DNA of 14,886 nucleotides from Caldisericota bacterium. GTDB lineage: Bacteria > Caldisericota > Caldisericia > Cryosericales > Cryosericaceae. The stretch covers positions 1 through 14,886 of the forward strand of contig JAPLGK010000133.1 in NCBI GenBank assembly GCA_026390195.1, read 5' to 3'. A program made the translations under genes and the position numbers. Below, in pieces: positions 6,947 to 14,738 of the stretch; within the stretch, counting starts at the first letter, position 1, and each line of letters starts with the position of its first letter. Below the pieces are notes generated by a model. The model worked only from the letters and a program-made list of their open reading frames with translations, did not search any database and was not told where the DNA came from.

Positions 6947-9181
6947 TCAGGCCTGTTTTACGGCTCCGTAAACCACTGAGAGCCCCAGCCCCGTCCCGGA
7001 TCCTATTGGCTTCGTCGTATAGAAGGGTTCAAAGAGATGTAGCATAACTTCCGAAGACATCCCAGGACCCGTGTCCGTGACGCTCAGGTGGACAAACTCC
7101 CCTGCGCGTGCAAACGGATGGGCCTGGAGGTATTCCTCCCCCACAACCTCGTTCCTGACACGGACGGTCAGCGTCCCCTTGCCCTTCATGGCATCCCGTG
7201 CGTTTACCGCCAGGTTGAGGAGGATCTGCGTGACCTGTGACTGGTCTAACAAGATGTTCCACGCTTTCTCCTCGTAGTCGCGCACGATCTCCATGGTGGC
7301 TGGTAGTGACTGCTTCAGCAATGCCAGGGTCGCGTCGAGGGCCGTCGTGATGCTCATGGGCACTGGCAGGACCATGGCACTGTGGCTGAAGGTCAGCAGC
7401 CCTTTCGTGAGGTCGGCCGCCTGACGGGCGGAGGTCTCGGCTGCGGTCAGGTTTTCCAGCAACGGATCTGTTGGGGGCAGGCTGCTGCGCATGAGGGCGA
7501 TGTTGCCCAGGATGCCGGTCAGCAGGTTGTTGAAGTCATGCGCCACCCCTCCCGCCAGTGTCCCGATGGCCTCCATCTTCTGGGACTGACGGAGTTGAGC
7601 CTCCGCCCGCTTGCGCTCGGTGATGTCGCGGTAGATGGCGTAACAAGCCTCCTGGTTCCCTGCGATCAGAATGGGTGCGGCGATGACGGACACATCGACG
7701 AGGGTGCCGTCTTTTCTGCGCCGCACTGTTTCCAGAAGGGTCTTCTCACCTTGGCCGGTAGACCTTGTTATCATGCTGGCTTCTTCCCAGCGCTCGGGAG
7801 GTGCCACCAGGTCGTCGATACGTTGTCCGACGGCTTCATCAACCTCATAGCCAAACATGCGCACAAACTCGGCGTTCACCCGCATGACCCTGCCCTGGAT
7901 ATCGGTGATCGCAACGCCTTCCGGGGTTGTCTCCACCAGTCGGTCGAAAAAGGCTCGTTCCCGCTGAGCCTCTTCCTCCGCCTGCTTGCGCTCGCTGATG
8001 TCACGGCAAAGCGATACAATACGTGACGACTCGCCCTCCCCATCAACTGACGCGTTGATCTCTACGGGTGTTATCTTGCCGCTCCCATCCACATATTCGG
8101 TGACAAAGTCCCTGATGAAACCGTTCCTTGCGCACTGGGCTATGGCTTCCGCATTCCGTTGCTTCGCCCCTTCCGCTGTCCACGCAATGACGCTCTTTCC
8201 AAGGATATCGTGAAGTCGGGTATGGCCGCTAAGGCGCACATATTCCTGGTTCGCATCCAGAACCCTGCCTTGCGAGTCGAGAATCAGGTATCCGGTACCT
8301 GTCATCTCAATGAGGGTACGATACTTGATCTCGCTCTCCCGTAGAGCGTCCTCTGCCCGCTTGCGCTCGGTGATGTCCGAGAAGGACCACACGCGGCCCA
8401 CGACCTCATCGCTGATTCTTTGGGGTTGGGAGTGGCGCTGGAAAATGCGTCCGTCTGCAAGATCGAGTTGATCATTACTTGATTCTTCCGGCTGCCCATA
8501 CAGTTCTCTGACTTTGGCCAGAAACGCCTCCGGCTGAGCCAACTCTTGGAGGACATAGTTGAGCGCTGTTTCGTCAAGATGGTCGGACAGGAGCTCTTCT
8601 GGGATTCGCCACATGTCGGCGAATTTATGATTCCATAGCGTAATGCGTCCGTTCAGGTCCACAACGAGGATTCCATCTGCCGTCGATTCCATGGTGGCCT
8701 TGAGCAGAGACAGGGATGATACCAGCGCCTCCTCAGCCCGCTTGCGTGCGGTGATGTCGGTGTGGGTGCCGAACATCATCAGCGGCTTGCCGTCGCCGGT
8801 GCGGGTGATGACGCGACCGCGGTCGTGGACCCAGACCCAGTGACCGTCCTTGTGCTTCATCCGGCAGTCGTAGTCGTAGTAGGGCAGTTCACCTGCGAAG
8901 TGCCGGTCCAGCAGTTCGTCGGATTGCTTCAGGTCATCGGGGTGGACAAACGTTTGAAATGTCTTGATGCTAATGGGGGCCAGCTCGTCGAGCGTGTAGC
9001 CGATGATCTGCGCCCACACCTCGTTGTAGACCGTTTCCCCGGTCTGGACGTTCCATTCCCAGGTGCCGACATGGGTGCCTTCGATGATGCTCTCGAGCCG
9101 CCAGGCTGCGTCCCGCAGAGCATCATCCGCCTGCTTCTGCACTATGGCAGCCTCGCCTGAACGGAGTTCCTTGTCAGTCAT
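6947..9181 (-). CDS. Four-PAS sensor histidine kinase, ended early by in-frame TGA
   Basis: This is a sensor kinase without membrane segments, so a cytosolic sensor. From the ATG at 9181, with AAGGGG five bases upstream, it has 744 residues. Four PAS/PAC modules lie at about 27-149, 158-276, 283-401 and 407-527, each ending in a DI(T/S)xRKxAE linker. The HisKA H-box is GGVAHDFNN with phospho-acceptor H548. The ATPase domain has N660 in the N-box, DTGPGM (703-708), LFEPFYTTK and the G2 box GTGLGLS (729-735). The protein stops after VYGAVKQA, where relatives go on with GGW and about 20 more residues of the ATPase fold. That continuation lies in the same frame after the TGA and leads to a receiver domain. 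The gene is either a recent pseudogene or carries a sequence error. The signal sensed is unknown. Confidence 0.88.
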   Translation of the reverse strand: MTDKELRSGEAAIVQKQADDALRDAAWRLESIIEGTHVGTWEWNVQTGETVYNEVWAQIIGYTLDELAPISIKTFQTFVHPDDLKQSDELLDRHFAGELPYYDYDCRMKHKDGHWVWVHDRGRVITRTGDGKPLMMFGTHTDITARKRAEEALVSSLSLLKATMESTADGILVVDLNGRITLWNHKFADMWRIPEELLSDHLDETALNYVLQELAQPEAFLAKVRELYGQPEESSNDQLDLADGRIFQRHSQPQRISDEVVGRVWSFSDITERKRAEDALRESEIKYRTLIEMTGTGYLILDSQGRVLDANQEYVRLSGHTRLHDILGKSVIAWTAEGAKQRNAEAIAQCARNGFIRDFVTEYVDGSGKITPVEINASVDGEGESSRIVSLCRDISERKQAEEEAQRERAFFDRLVETTPEGVAITDIQGRVMRVNAEFVRMFGYEVDEAVGQRIDDLVAPPERWEEASMITRSTGQGEKTLLETVRRRKDGTLVDVSVIAAPILIAGNQEACYAIYRDITERKRAEAQLRQSQKMEAIGTLAGGVAHDFNNLLTGILGNIALMRSSLPPTDPLLENLTAAETSARQAADLTKGLLTFSHSAMVLPVPMSITTALDATLALLKQSLPATMEIVRDYEEKAWNILLDQSQVTQILLNLAVNARDAMKGKGTLTVRVRNEVVGEEYLQAHPFARAGEFVHLSVTDTGPGMSSEVMLHLFEPFYTTKPIGSGTGLGLSVVYGAVKQA

Positions 9182-9203
9182 GGTCTCCCCTTTTGCCTGT
9201 TTC

Positions 9204-9233
9204 CCCCCGAGTATGTTGGTCCAATGCGAGGGG
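9204..9233. repeat. Third unit of the kinase-flanking repeat, upstream of the kinase start
   Basis: This 30-base unit reads CCCCCGAG...GCGAGGGG on the plus strand, with TTGGTCCAA as an inner inverted repeat and CCCC/GGGG at the ends. It matches the unit at 6861-6890 at 26 of 30 positions. It begins 22 bases before the kinase start codon, just upstream of its ribosome binding site, so it lies in the mRNA leader if transcription starts further up. Confidence 0.7.
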
Positions 9234-9563
9234 CGTTTGTGTGCTACGTCTGGCCATGCCAGCGACACCCCACACCGCCGGCGACCGTCTTGTGCATATT
9301 TGCTGCATTCATAGCTCTTGAACTCTCCTTAGCTTCGTCAAATGGCAGTTCTCTTGCCACACGCGCGAAACGTGAGGAACTCGCACGATACTGCTCTCAG
9401 TATTGTCGTGGCACAGAACGGGTCAAGTACCCCGCGTGGGGTTGCGGATCTCCGGACTGGAATGTGATACTGAGCGTCCGTGTGCTCTCGTTCAAGATGA
9501 TCAGGTTGACGGGCATCTGAGTGCACTGTGACCTACCAATGTCGATTCATCAGCACTTCCCTG
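9234..9563. other. Intergenic stretch between divergent kinase and aspS
   Basis: No gene is supported here. A 98-codon plus-strand frame (9224-9520) has no recognisable domain or ribosome site. The stretch holds an imperfect inverted repeat at 9384-9410, a small hairpin ACCCC-GCGT-GGGGT at 9429-9442, and a weak promoter-like pair TTGCGG (9442) and GATACT (9466) spaced by 18. No T-box antiterminator sequence is seen ahead of the synthetase genes. The kinase promoter should be here, but I see no good match. Confidence 0.5.
9384..9410. repeat. Imperfect inverted repeat in the divergent region
   Basis: CACGATACTG (9384-9393) is repeated in inverted form as CAGTA-TTG-TCGTG (9398-9410), giving ten base pairs with a three-base bulge and a four-base loop. 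It could be an operator or an RNA hairpin in the leader of either flanking gene. Confidence 0.45.
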
Positions 9564-9592
9564 TTGACAGAAAGGCAGTCAGGAAGTAACCT
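9564..9592 (+). promoter_or_regulatory. Promoter candidate for aspS
   Basis: A perfect TTGACA (9564-9569) is followed after 17 bases by TAACCT (9587-9592), which keeps the first, second and last bases of the -10 consensus. CCTAAT overlaps it slightly downstream. It lies about 70 bases before the aspS start. The -35 is strong and the -10 weak. Confidence 0.4.
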
Positions 9593-9663
9593 AATAGAGG
9601 TTGTCGAGGGCCGGTCCTGGGCGGTTGTCCTGAGAGCGGCCATTGTCATATATGGAGGTTGAC

Positions 9664-10968
9664 ATGGAACGTGTGCTGAGTAGCGAACTCTCCTCTCACG
9701 CAGGTGAACGCATCATGATGGCGGGGTGGATGCACCGTATTCGCAGGCTGGGAAGTGGTATGGTATTTGTCCACCTGCGCGATCGCTCCGGTATCTGTCA
9801 GATCGTCGTGGAGGCTCCCGAGGCGGTGGCCTCCATCGATGGACTGCTTGTTGAGAGCGTCATCCAGGTCGAGGGCACGGTGGTTGCAGAGCAACAGGCC
9901 GCCGGCGGATACGAAGTGCACGACCCCTCGTTCACCGTGTTGTCTCCTGTCACCGAAGCGTTGCCGTTTCCAATCAACAAGCCGGTCATCAATGCGCATC
10001 TGGATACGTTCCTCGACCATGCTGTGGTCGGTCTCAGGGCGCCTTCCAAACAGGCCATCTTCAAACTGAGCGCCGCAGCCGCCCACGGATTCCGGGAGGT
10101 TCTTGACGGCAAGGGTTTCACGGAAGTGGCGACGCCCAAGATCATAGGCACGGCTTCTGAGTCAGGTGCCAACGTGTTCGCGATCGAGTACTTCGGGAAG
10201 CAGGCCTATCTGGCACAGAGCCCCCAGTTCTACAAGCAGATGATGGTCGGTGTCTTCGAACGCGTCTACGAGGTGGCTCCTGTCTTCAGGGCTGAGCCTC
10301 ATCAGACCATCCGTCACCTCAACGAGTACGTCAGCATGGACGCCGAGATGGGGTTCATCAAGGACCATAGGACGATCATGGCCCTTCTGACCGACGCTAT
10401 CAAGGGGATCCTCTCCTATCTCACGACGCACTGCCCCAAGGAGCTGGGACTTCTCAACGTCGAGACACCGGTGACGCCCGAGACCTTTCCACACGTCTAC
10501 TTCCCCGACGCTCAGCAGTGGATCTTCGATCATCATGGCGAGGATTGCCGTGGAGAGCCGGATCTTGCCCCTCAACACGAGAAGTGGCTGGGCGAGTGGG
10601 CAAAGGAGACCTGGCAGTCCGATTTCCTGTTCGTGACCGGATACCCGATGGTGAAGCGCCCCTTCTACACGGCGCCGAACCCGGACGACCCCAAGTACTC
10701 CAACTCATTTGACCTTCTGTTTCGGGGGACCGAGCTGGTTACTGGTGGGCAGCGTCTCAACAAGTTCGAAGACTATGCCAGGGCTCTGGAATCTCGTGGC
10801 ATGACACAGGAAGCAGTGGCGGGCTACTTGGAGACGTTCCGGTTTGGCATGCCGCCGCACGGTGGATTTGCCATCGGGCTGGAGCGGTTCATCATGCAGT
10901 TGACGGGTCTGACGAACCTGCGCGAGGCCGCCCTTTTTCCACGCGACATGGAGAGGCTGCAGCCCTGA
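9664..10968 (+). CDS. aspS: Aspartyl-tRNA synthetase, archaeal (possibly non-discriminating) type
   Basis: This class II synthetase charges tRNA-Asp, and possibly tRNA-Asn, with aspartate. The 434 residues lack the large insertion of typical bacterial AspRS and match the archaeal-type AspRS/AsnRS group. An OB-fold anticodon domain comes first (GWMHRI, FVHLRDRSG), then motif 2 with FRAEPHQTIRHLNEYVSMD (208-226), and GGQR with motif 3 in MPPHGGFAIGLERF (396-409). H24 lies where discriminating archaeal enzymes have Trp, which suggests the non-discriminating type. The nearby loop reads QAAGGYE, without the Pro seen in many such enzymes. If non-discriminating, the cell needs GatCAB to make Asn-tRNA. 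The start is set by GGAGG five bases before the ATG; the frame extends to TTG 9643 but that is not supported. AsnRS is the main alternative. Confidence 0.85.
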   Translation: MERVLSSELSSHAGERIMMAGWMHRIRRLGSGMVFVHLRDRSGICQIVVEAPEAVASIDGLLVESVIQVEGTVVAEQQAAGGYEVHDPSFTVLSPVTEALPFPINKPVINAHLDTFLDHAVVGLRAPSKQAIFKLSAAAAHGFREVLDGKGFTEVATPKIIGTASESGANVFAIEYFGKQAYLAQSPQFYKQMMVGVFERVYEVAPVFRAEPHQTIRHLNEYVSMDAEMGFIKDHRTIMALLTDAIKGILSYLTTHCPKELGLLNVETPVTPETFPHVYFPDAQQWIFDHHGEDCRGEPDLAPQHEKWLGEWAKETWQSDFLFVTGYPMVKRPFYTAPNPDDPKYSNSFDLLFRGTELVTGGQRLNKFEDYARALESRGMTQEAVAGYLETFRFGMPPHGGFAIGLERFIMQLTGLTNLREAALFPRDMERLQP

Positions 10969-11013
10969 CCCGTGGAATGTGAATTTCATAGTGCCAGGCA
11001 CTTTGGCATTCAC

Positions 11014-11030
11014 CATTGGAGTGACCAATG
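11014..11030 (+). promoter_or_regulatory. Inverted repeat covering the leuS ribosome site and start codon
   Basis: CATTGG (11014-11019), AGTGA, CCAATG (11025-11030) form a perfect 6-bp inverted repeat with a five-base loop. The last three bases are the leuS ATG, and the GGAG ribosome site (11018-11021) spans stem and loop. As RNA it could hide the start of leuS. The 59-base gap upstream also has GTGCC-A-GGCAC at about 10991-11001. Chance is possible at this length. Confidence 0.45.
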
Positions 11031-13502
11031 AGAGAATACGACTTTCATAGCATCGAACCGAAGTGGCAGGACCTCTGGGAGGCCGAGAAGGCCTACCGGA
11101 CGGAAGAGAACTCCGTCAAGCCGAAGCTCTTCTGTCTGGATTACTTCCCCTATCCATCGGGAGACGGCCTGCACGTCGGCCATTGCCGCAACTACATTCC
11201 CACCGACGTCATCAGCCGCTTCTACCGCATGAAGGGCTTCAATGTCCTGCACCCCATGGGCTGGGACGCATTCGGGCTCCCCGCTGAGAACGAGGCCATC
11301 AGGCTGAAGAAGAATCCGCGGGAGATTACCATCAAGAACACGACCAACTTCAAGCGGCAGCTCAAACTCATCGGGACCTCGTACGATTGGGAACGGGAGA
11401 TCAACTCATCCGATCCCGAATACTACAGATGGACCCAGTGGTTCTTCCTGCTTCTGAACAAACGGGGACTTGCCTATGAGAAGGAGTCGGAGCAGTGGTG
11501 GTGCCCCAGCTGCAAGACTGTCCTGGCCAACGAGCAGGCAAAGGATGGCAAGTGCTGGCGCTGCGGGACTCCTGTGGAGAAGAAGAAGCTGAAACAGTGG
11601 TTCTTCAGGATAACCGACTACGCTGATCGTCTGGCCGACGACCTTGATACCGTCGACTGGCCCGAGCGCATCAAGATCATGCAGCGCAACTGGATCGGCA
11701 AGTCAGTTGGCGCCGAGGTCGTCTTTGATATCGTGTCGGCCAGGGATGGTTTGAAGCATCCGGTAACAGTCTTCACGACCCGTCTCGACACAATCATGGG
11801 GGCCACGTTCCTCGTGCTGGCTCCTGAGCACCCGCTGGTGGCCGAGATCGTCTCGAGCGGACAGCATGCCGAGGTCGATGCATATGGTGCGGCCAGCAAG
11901 ACTAAGACGGAGATCGACCGCATGTCGATGGATAAGGAAAAGACGGGTGTCTTCACGGGGGCATACGCGGTCAACCCGTTCTCTGGCGAGAAGGTCCCGG
12001 TCTGGATTGCCGATTATGTTCTCATGGGTTATGGCACGGGCGCCATCATGGCTGTACCTGGTCATGACAGCCGTGACTTCGCGTTTGCCACCAGGTGTGG
12101 CATCCAGATCCGTCAGGTCATCGGATGGCCAGGTGTCGTGTACCAAGCAACGGCCTGGAACGATACATATTCCGAGCATGGCACGCTGGTGCATTCGGGC
12201 AGCTTCGACGGTCTGACGACAGAGGCTGCTTTCGTGGCAATGGTCGCAGAGGGTGAAGCAAAGGGGTTTGCAAAAGCGCAGACCAACTACCACATGCGTG
12301 ACTGGCTCATCAGCCGCCAGCGCTATTGGGGAGCTCCAAGACCCATGATACACTGTCCAGCATGCGGGACGGTCCCCGTTCCTGAGAGTCAGCTGCCGGT
12401 CGTGTTGCCGGATGTCCAAGGATATGAACCAAGCGGCACGGGCGAGTCACCTCTGGCCGGCATCAAGGAATGGGTCGAAACGATATGCCCTGTGTGCGGG
12501 GGACCAGCCCGGCGCGAGACCGATACAATGGACGGCTTCGCCTGTTCCTCGTGGTACGAGCTGCGGTTCACCAGCCCTCACAACGACAAGGCGCCCTTTG
12601 ACAGGGCGACCATAGACTACTGGCTTCCTGTCGATCTGTATGTTGGTGGCGCGGAACATGCGGTCATGCATCTGCTGTATGCCCGGTTCTGGACCAAGGT
12701 CATGTACGACGAAGGTCTCGTTGGTTTCACAGAGCCCTTCGCTCGCCTCATGAACCAGGGAATGCTGCTTTCCTACGACGGGCAGAAGATGAGCAAGAGC
12801 AAGCATAACGTCATTACTCCCGACGAGGTTGTCGAGCAGTACGGCGCGGACACCTTGCGCTTGTATGAATTGTTCATGGCACCGTTTGAGCAGGAGGTCG
12901 CCTGGTCCAAGGAAAGCATCTCGGGCGCACACCGCTTTGCAAAGCGTTTGTGGGAACTCGCCCAGCGCACCATCGAGGCATCGCACGGAATGCCGAGGGA
13001 TGCGGCTGTCCCCAGACTCGAGCTGCAGGTCAACAAGCTGACCAGGAAGATCACCGAGGACATCGAGAAGTTCAAGTTCAACACCGCAGTAGCTGCGTTC
13101 ATGGAATACTTCAACTTCCTGGCCGAGACCGTGCGGAACGACGAGACTGTGCTGTCGACAGTTGAGTGGCAGACTGCGATGCGGCAGTTGCTGGTTGTCC
13201 TGGCTCCTTTTGCTCCCCACATGACAGAGGAACTCTGGCAGGAGTACGGTTGCGAAGGGAGCATTCACAGACAGCCCTGGCCTGCCTGGGACGAGAGCAA
13301 GCTTGTCGAGAGCGAAGTGGAGGTTGCAGTGCAGGTTAATGGCAAGGTGCGGGGTTCGATGCTGGTTCCTTCGGACTCGACCGACGAGGAACTGGGAAGC
13401 CTGGCGCTCGCTCAGGATTGTGTTGTCAAGTACACGGGTGGACACATTGTCAAGCGAGTCGTTGCAATCAAGGGAAAAGTCGTTAATATTGTGGTTCAGT
13501 GA
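11028..13502 (+). CDS. leuS: Leucyl-tRNA synthetase
   Basis: LeuRS attaches leucine to tRNA-Leu and hydrolyses mischarged products. It is a class I synthetase of 824 residues, the usual bacterial length. The HIGH-type motif is HVGH (49-52) within PYPSGDGLHVGH, and KMSKS is at 587-591. A zinc-ribbon insertion is seen in WCPSCKTVLANEQ with CWRCG. The CP1 editing domain shows VFTTRLDTIMG and GTGAIMAVPGHDSRDF, where the conserved editing Asp is present. The catalytic core resumes at SSWYELRF and LPVDLYVGGAEHAVMHLLY, and the C-terminal anticodon and tail domains are complete. GGAG six bases before the ATG supports the start. It follows aspS by 59 bases and precedes rpmF by 22. Confidence 0.98.
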   Translation: MREYDFHSIEPKWQDLWEAEKAYRTEENSVKPKLFCLDYFPYPSGDGLHVGHCRNYIPTDVISRFYRMKGFNVLHPMGWDAFGLPAENEAIRLKKNPREITIKNTTNFKRQLKLIGTSYDWEREINSSDPEYYRWTQWFFLLLNKRGLAYEKESEQWWCPSCKTVLANEQAKDGKCWRCGTPVEKKKLKQWFFRITDYADRLADDLDTVDWPERIKIMQRNWIGKSVGAEVVFDIVSARDGLKHPVTVFTTRLDTIMGATFLVLAPEHPLVAEIVSSGQHAEVDAYGAASKTKTEIDRMSMDKEKTGVFTGAYAVNPFSGEKVPVWIADYVLMGYGTGAIMAVPGHDSRDFAFATRCGIQIRQVIGWPGVVYQATAWNDTYSEHGTLVHSGSFDGLTTEAAFVAMVAEGEAKGFAKAQTNYHMRDWLISRQRYWGAPRPMIHCPACGTVPVPESQLPVVLPDVQGYEPSGTGESPLAGIKEWVETICPVCGGPARRETDTMDGFACSSWYELRFTSPHNDKAPFDRATIDYWLPVDLYVGGAEHAVMHLLYARFWTKVMYDEGLVGFTEPFARLMNQGMLLSYDGQKMSKSKHNVITPDEVVEQYGADTLRLYELFMAPFEQEVAWSKESISGAHRFAKRLWELAQRTIEASHGMPRDAAVPRLELQVNKLTRKITEDIEKFKFNTAVAAFMEYFNFLAETVRNDETVLSTVEWQTAMRQLLVVLAPFAPHMTEELWQEYGCEGSIHRQPWPAWDESKLVESEVEVAVQVNGKVRGSMLVPSDSTDEELGSLALAQDCVVKYTGGHIVKRVVAIKGKVVNIVVQ

Positions 13503-13524
13503 TTCTCGTTCAGGAGGAAGTTGA

Positions 13525-13737
13525 ATGGCAAATCCAAAGAAGAAGATAACCCACAGCAGGAAGGGCAATAGATACAGCAAAGTCAAGATGCGCTTCAGGA
13601 ATAACCATAGCCCTCTTGTCCATTGTGGGCACTGCAACAAGCTTATCCGTACACATCATATTTGCCCGTACTGCGGGTATTACGATGGCAAGCTCGTGGT
13701 CAAGCAGGAAGAGAAGAAGGAAAAGCCTGCTGCCTAA
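13525..13737 (+). CDS. rpmF: Ribosomal protein L32 (bL32), zinc-binding form
   Basis: This is a protein of the large ribosomal subunit. Its 70 residues are mostly basic. It starts MANPKKKITHSRKGNR, like the family's MAxPKxKxSKxRR. Cysteine pairs CGHC and CPYC form the zinc ribbon of the C+ version, so the cell probably does not rely on a zinc-free copy of this gene. A lysine/glutamate-rich tail ends the protein. AGGAGG at 13512-13517 lies seven bases before the ATG. It stands between leuS and plsX; rpmF-plsX is a gene pair conserved in many bacteria. Confidence 0.96.
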   Translation: MANPKKKITHSRKGNRYSKVKMRFRNNHSPLVHCGHCNKLIRTHHICPYCGYYDGKLVVKQEEKKEKPAA

Positions 13738-13740
13738 CCT

Positions 13741-14730
13741 ATGAGAGTTGCCGTCGATGCCATGGGGGGCGATTATGCCCCCCATGAGATTGTCAAGGGA
13801 GCTGTGGAGGCTGCCCGCGAGTTTGGTGTCACGGTCGTCTTCGTGGGCGACGATGGCGCCATCAATCGTGAGCTGTCCCAGTATCGTCAGGGTCAGTCCT
13901 TTTCGTACGAAGTGGTCCCGACGACCCAGGTCATCACGTTTCACGACCACCCATCCGAAGTACTGAGGACGCGCAAGGACTCGTCGCTGTACCGGGCCAT
14001 CCAGCTCATTGCGGAGAAGAAGTGCGACGCGATCGTCTCTGCCGGCAGTACCGGCGCACAGATGGCAATCTCGCTGTTCGTTCTTGGCCGCATACGTGGC
14101 GTGCTTCGCCCAGGGCTGATTGCCGCCTTACCGTCCGTGACGGGCGAGCCGTTCTACTTCATCGACGTTGGAGCCGTGGCTGATTGTGTTCCAGAGAACA
14201 TCCTGCAGTTTGCGCGCATGGGCCAAGTCTACTGTCGCCTCGTTACAGGCAAGGAGACGCCGACGGTCGGCCTCCTCAACATTGGCGAGGAAGCCGAGAA
14301 GGGGTCCCGCCAGGTGATCGAGACGCACAAACTTCTCGCAGCCAGAAACCCCGGGTTCATAGGCAACGTCGAACCGAAAGAAGCTTTTCGACATGTCGCG
14401 GATGTCGTGGTCAGCGATGGGTTCACCGGCAACATCGTCATAAAGACCATGGAGAGTACTGCAGAAACACTGTTTGACATGATGAAGACAGCGCTTGGCA
14501 GCTCCATCAAGGGCAAGCTCGGTGGTGCTCTGGCTCACAGCAATCTGCGACTCGTCAAGGAGAGACTCGACTATAGCCAGTACGGCGGCGTCCCACTTCT
14601 GGGAGTCAAGGGTATCAGCATCGTCTGTCATGGCCGGTCCGACGCCACAGCCATCTATCACGCCATCCGTGTCGCCAGGAATGTCAGCGACGAAGGCCTT
14701 CTGACGAAGCTAGAGGCACTCTGGAAGTGA
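13741..14730 (+). CDS. plsX: Phosphate acyltransferase PlsX
   Basis: PlsX converts acyl-ACP and phosphate to acyl-phosphate, the donor used by PlsY for the first acylation of glycerol-3-phosphate in phospholipid synthesis. It is a peripheral membrane enzyme. The 329 residues begin with MRVAVDAMGGDYAPHEIVKGA and contain SAGSTGAQMA, DVVVSDGFTGNIVIKTMES and YGGVPLLGVKG, all typical. The motif usually read as DVGAN appears here as DVGAV (GAVADC), a small departure. The ATG is three bases after the rpmF stop, with no strong ribosome site of its own, so translation is probably coupled to rpmF. Confidence 0.97.
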   Translation: MRVAVDAMGGDYAPHEIVKGAVEAAREFGVTVVFVGDDGAINRELSQYRQGQSFSYEVVPTTQVITFHDHPSEVLRTRKDSSLYRAIQLIAEKKCDAIVSAGSTGAQMAISLFVLGRIRGVLRPGLIAALPSVTGEPFYFIDVGAVADCVPENILQFARMGQVYCRLVTGKETPTVGLLNIGEEAEKGSRQVIETHKLLAARNPGFIGNVEPKEAFRHVADVVVSDGFTGNIVIKTMESTAETLFDMMKTALGSSIKGKLGGALAHSNLRLVKERLDYSQYGGVPLLGVKGISIVCHGRSDATAIYHAIRVARNVSDEGLLTKLEALWK

Positions 14731-14738
14731 CAGACAAC

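Noticed and set aside
6947..6949. TGA read as glycine, as in code 25, or as selenocysteine
   Set aside because: TGA ends nearly all genes in the window, so it is not reassigned; kinases have no Sec at this site and no selenocysteine context is evident.
9224..9520. Plus-strand open frame of 98 codons between the kinase and aspS
   Set aside because: No ribosome site, no domain, and it starts inside a repeat unit.
9182..9663. T-box riboswitch ahead of the synthetase genes
   Set aside because: No antiterminator sequence of the GGUGGNACCGCG kind and no terminator stem with a T run was found.
12447..13640. Minus-strand open frame of 397 codons
   Set aside because: It lies opposite leuS and rpmF, both certain, and is a shadow frame.
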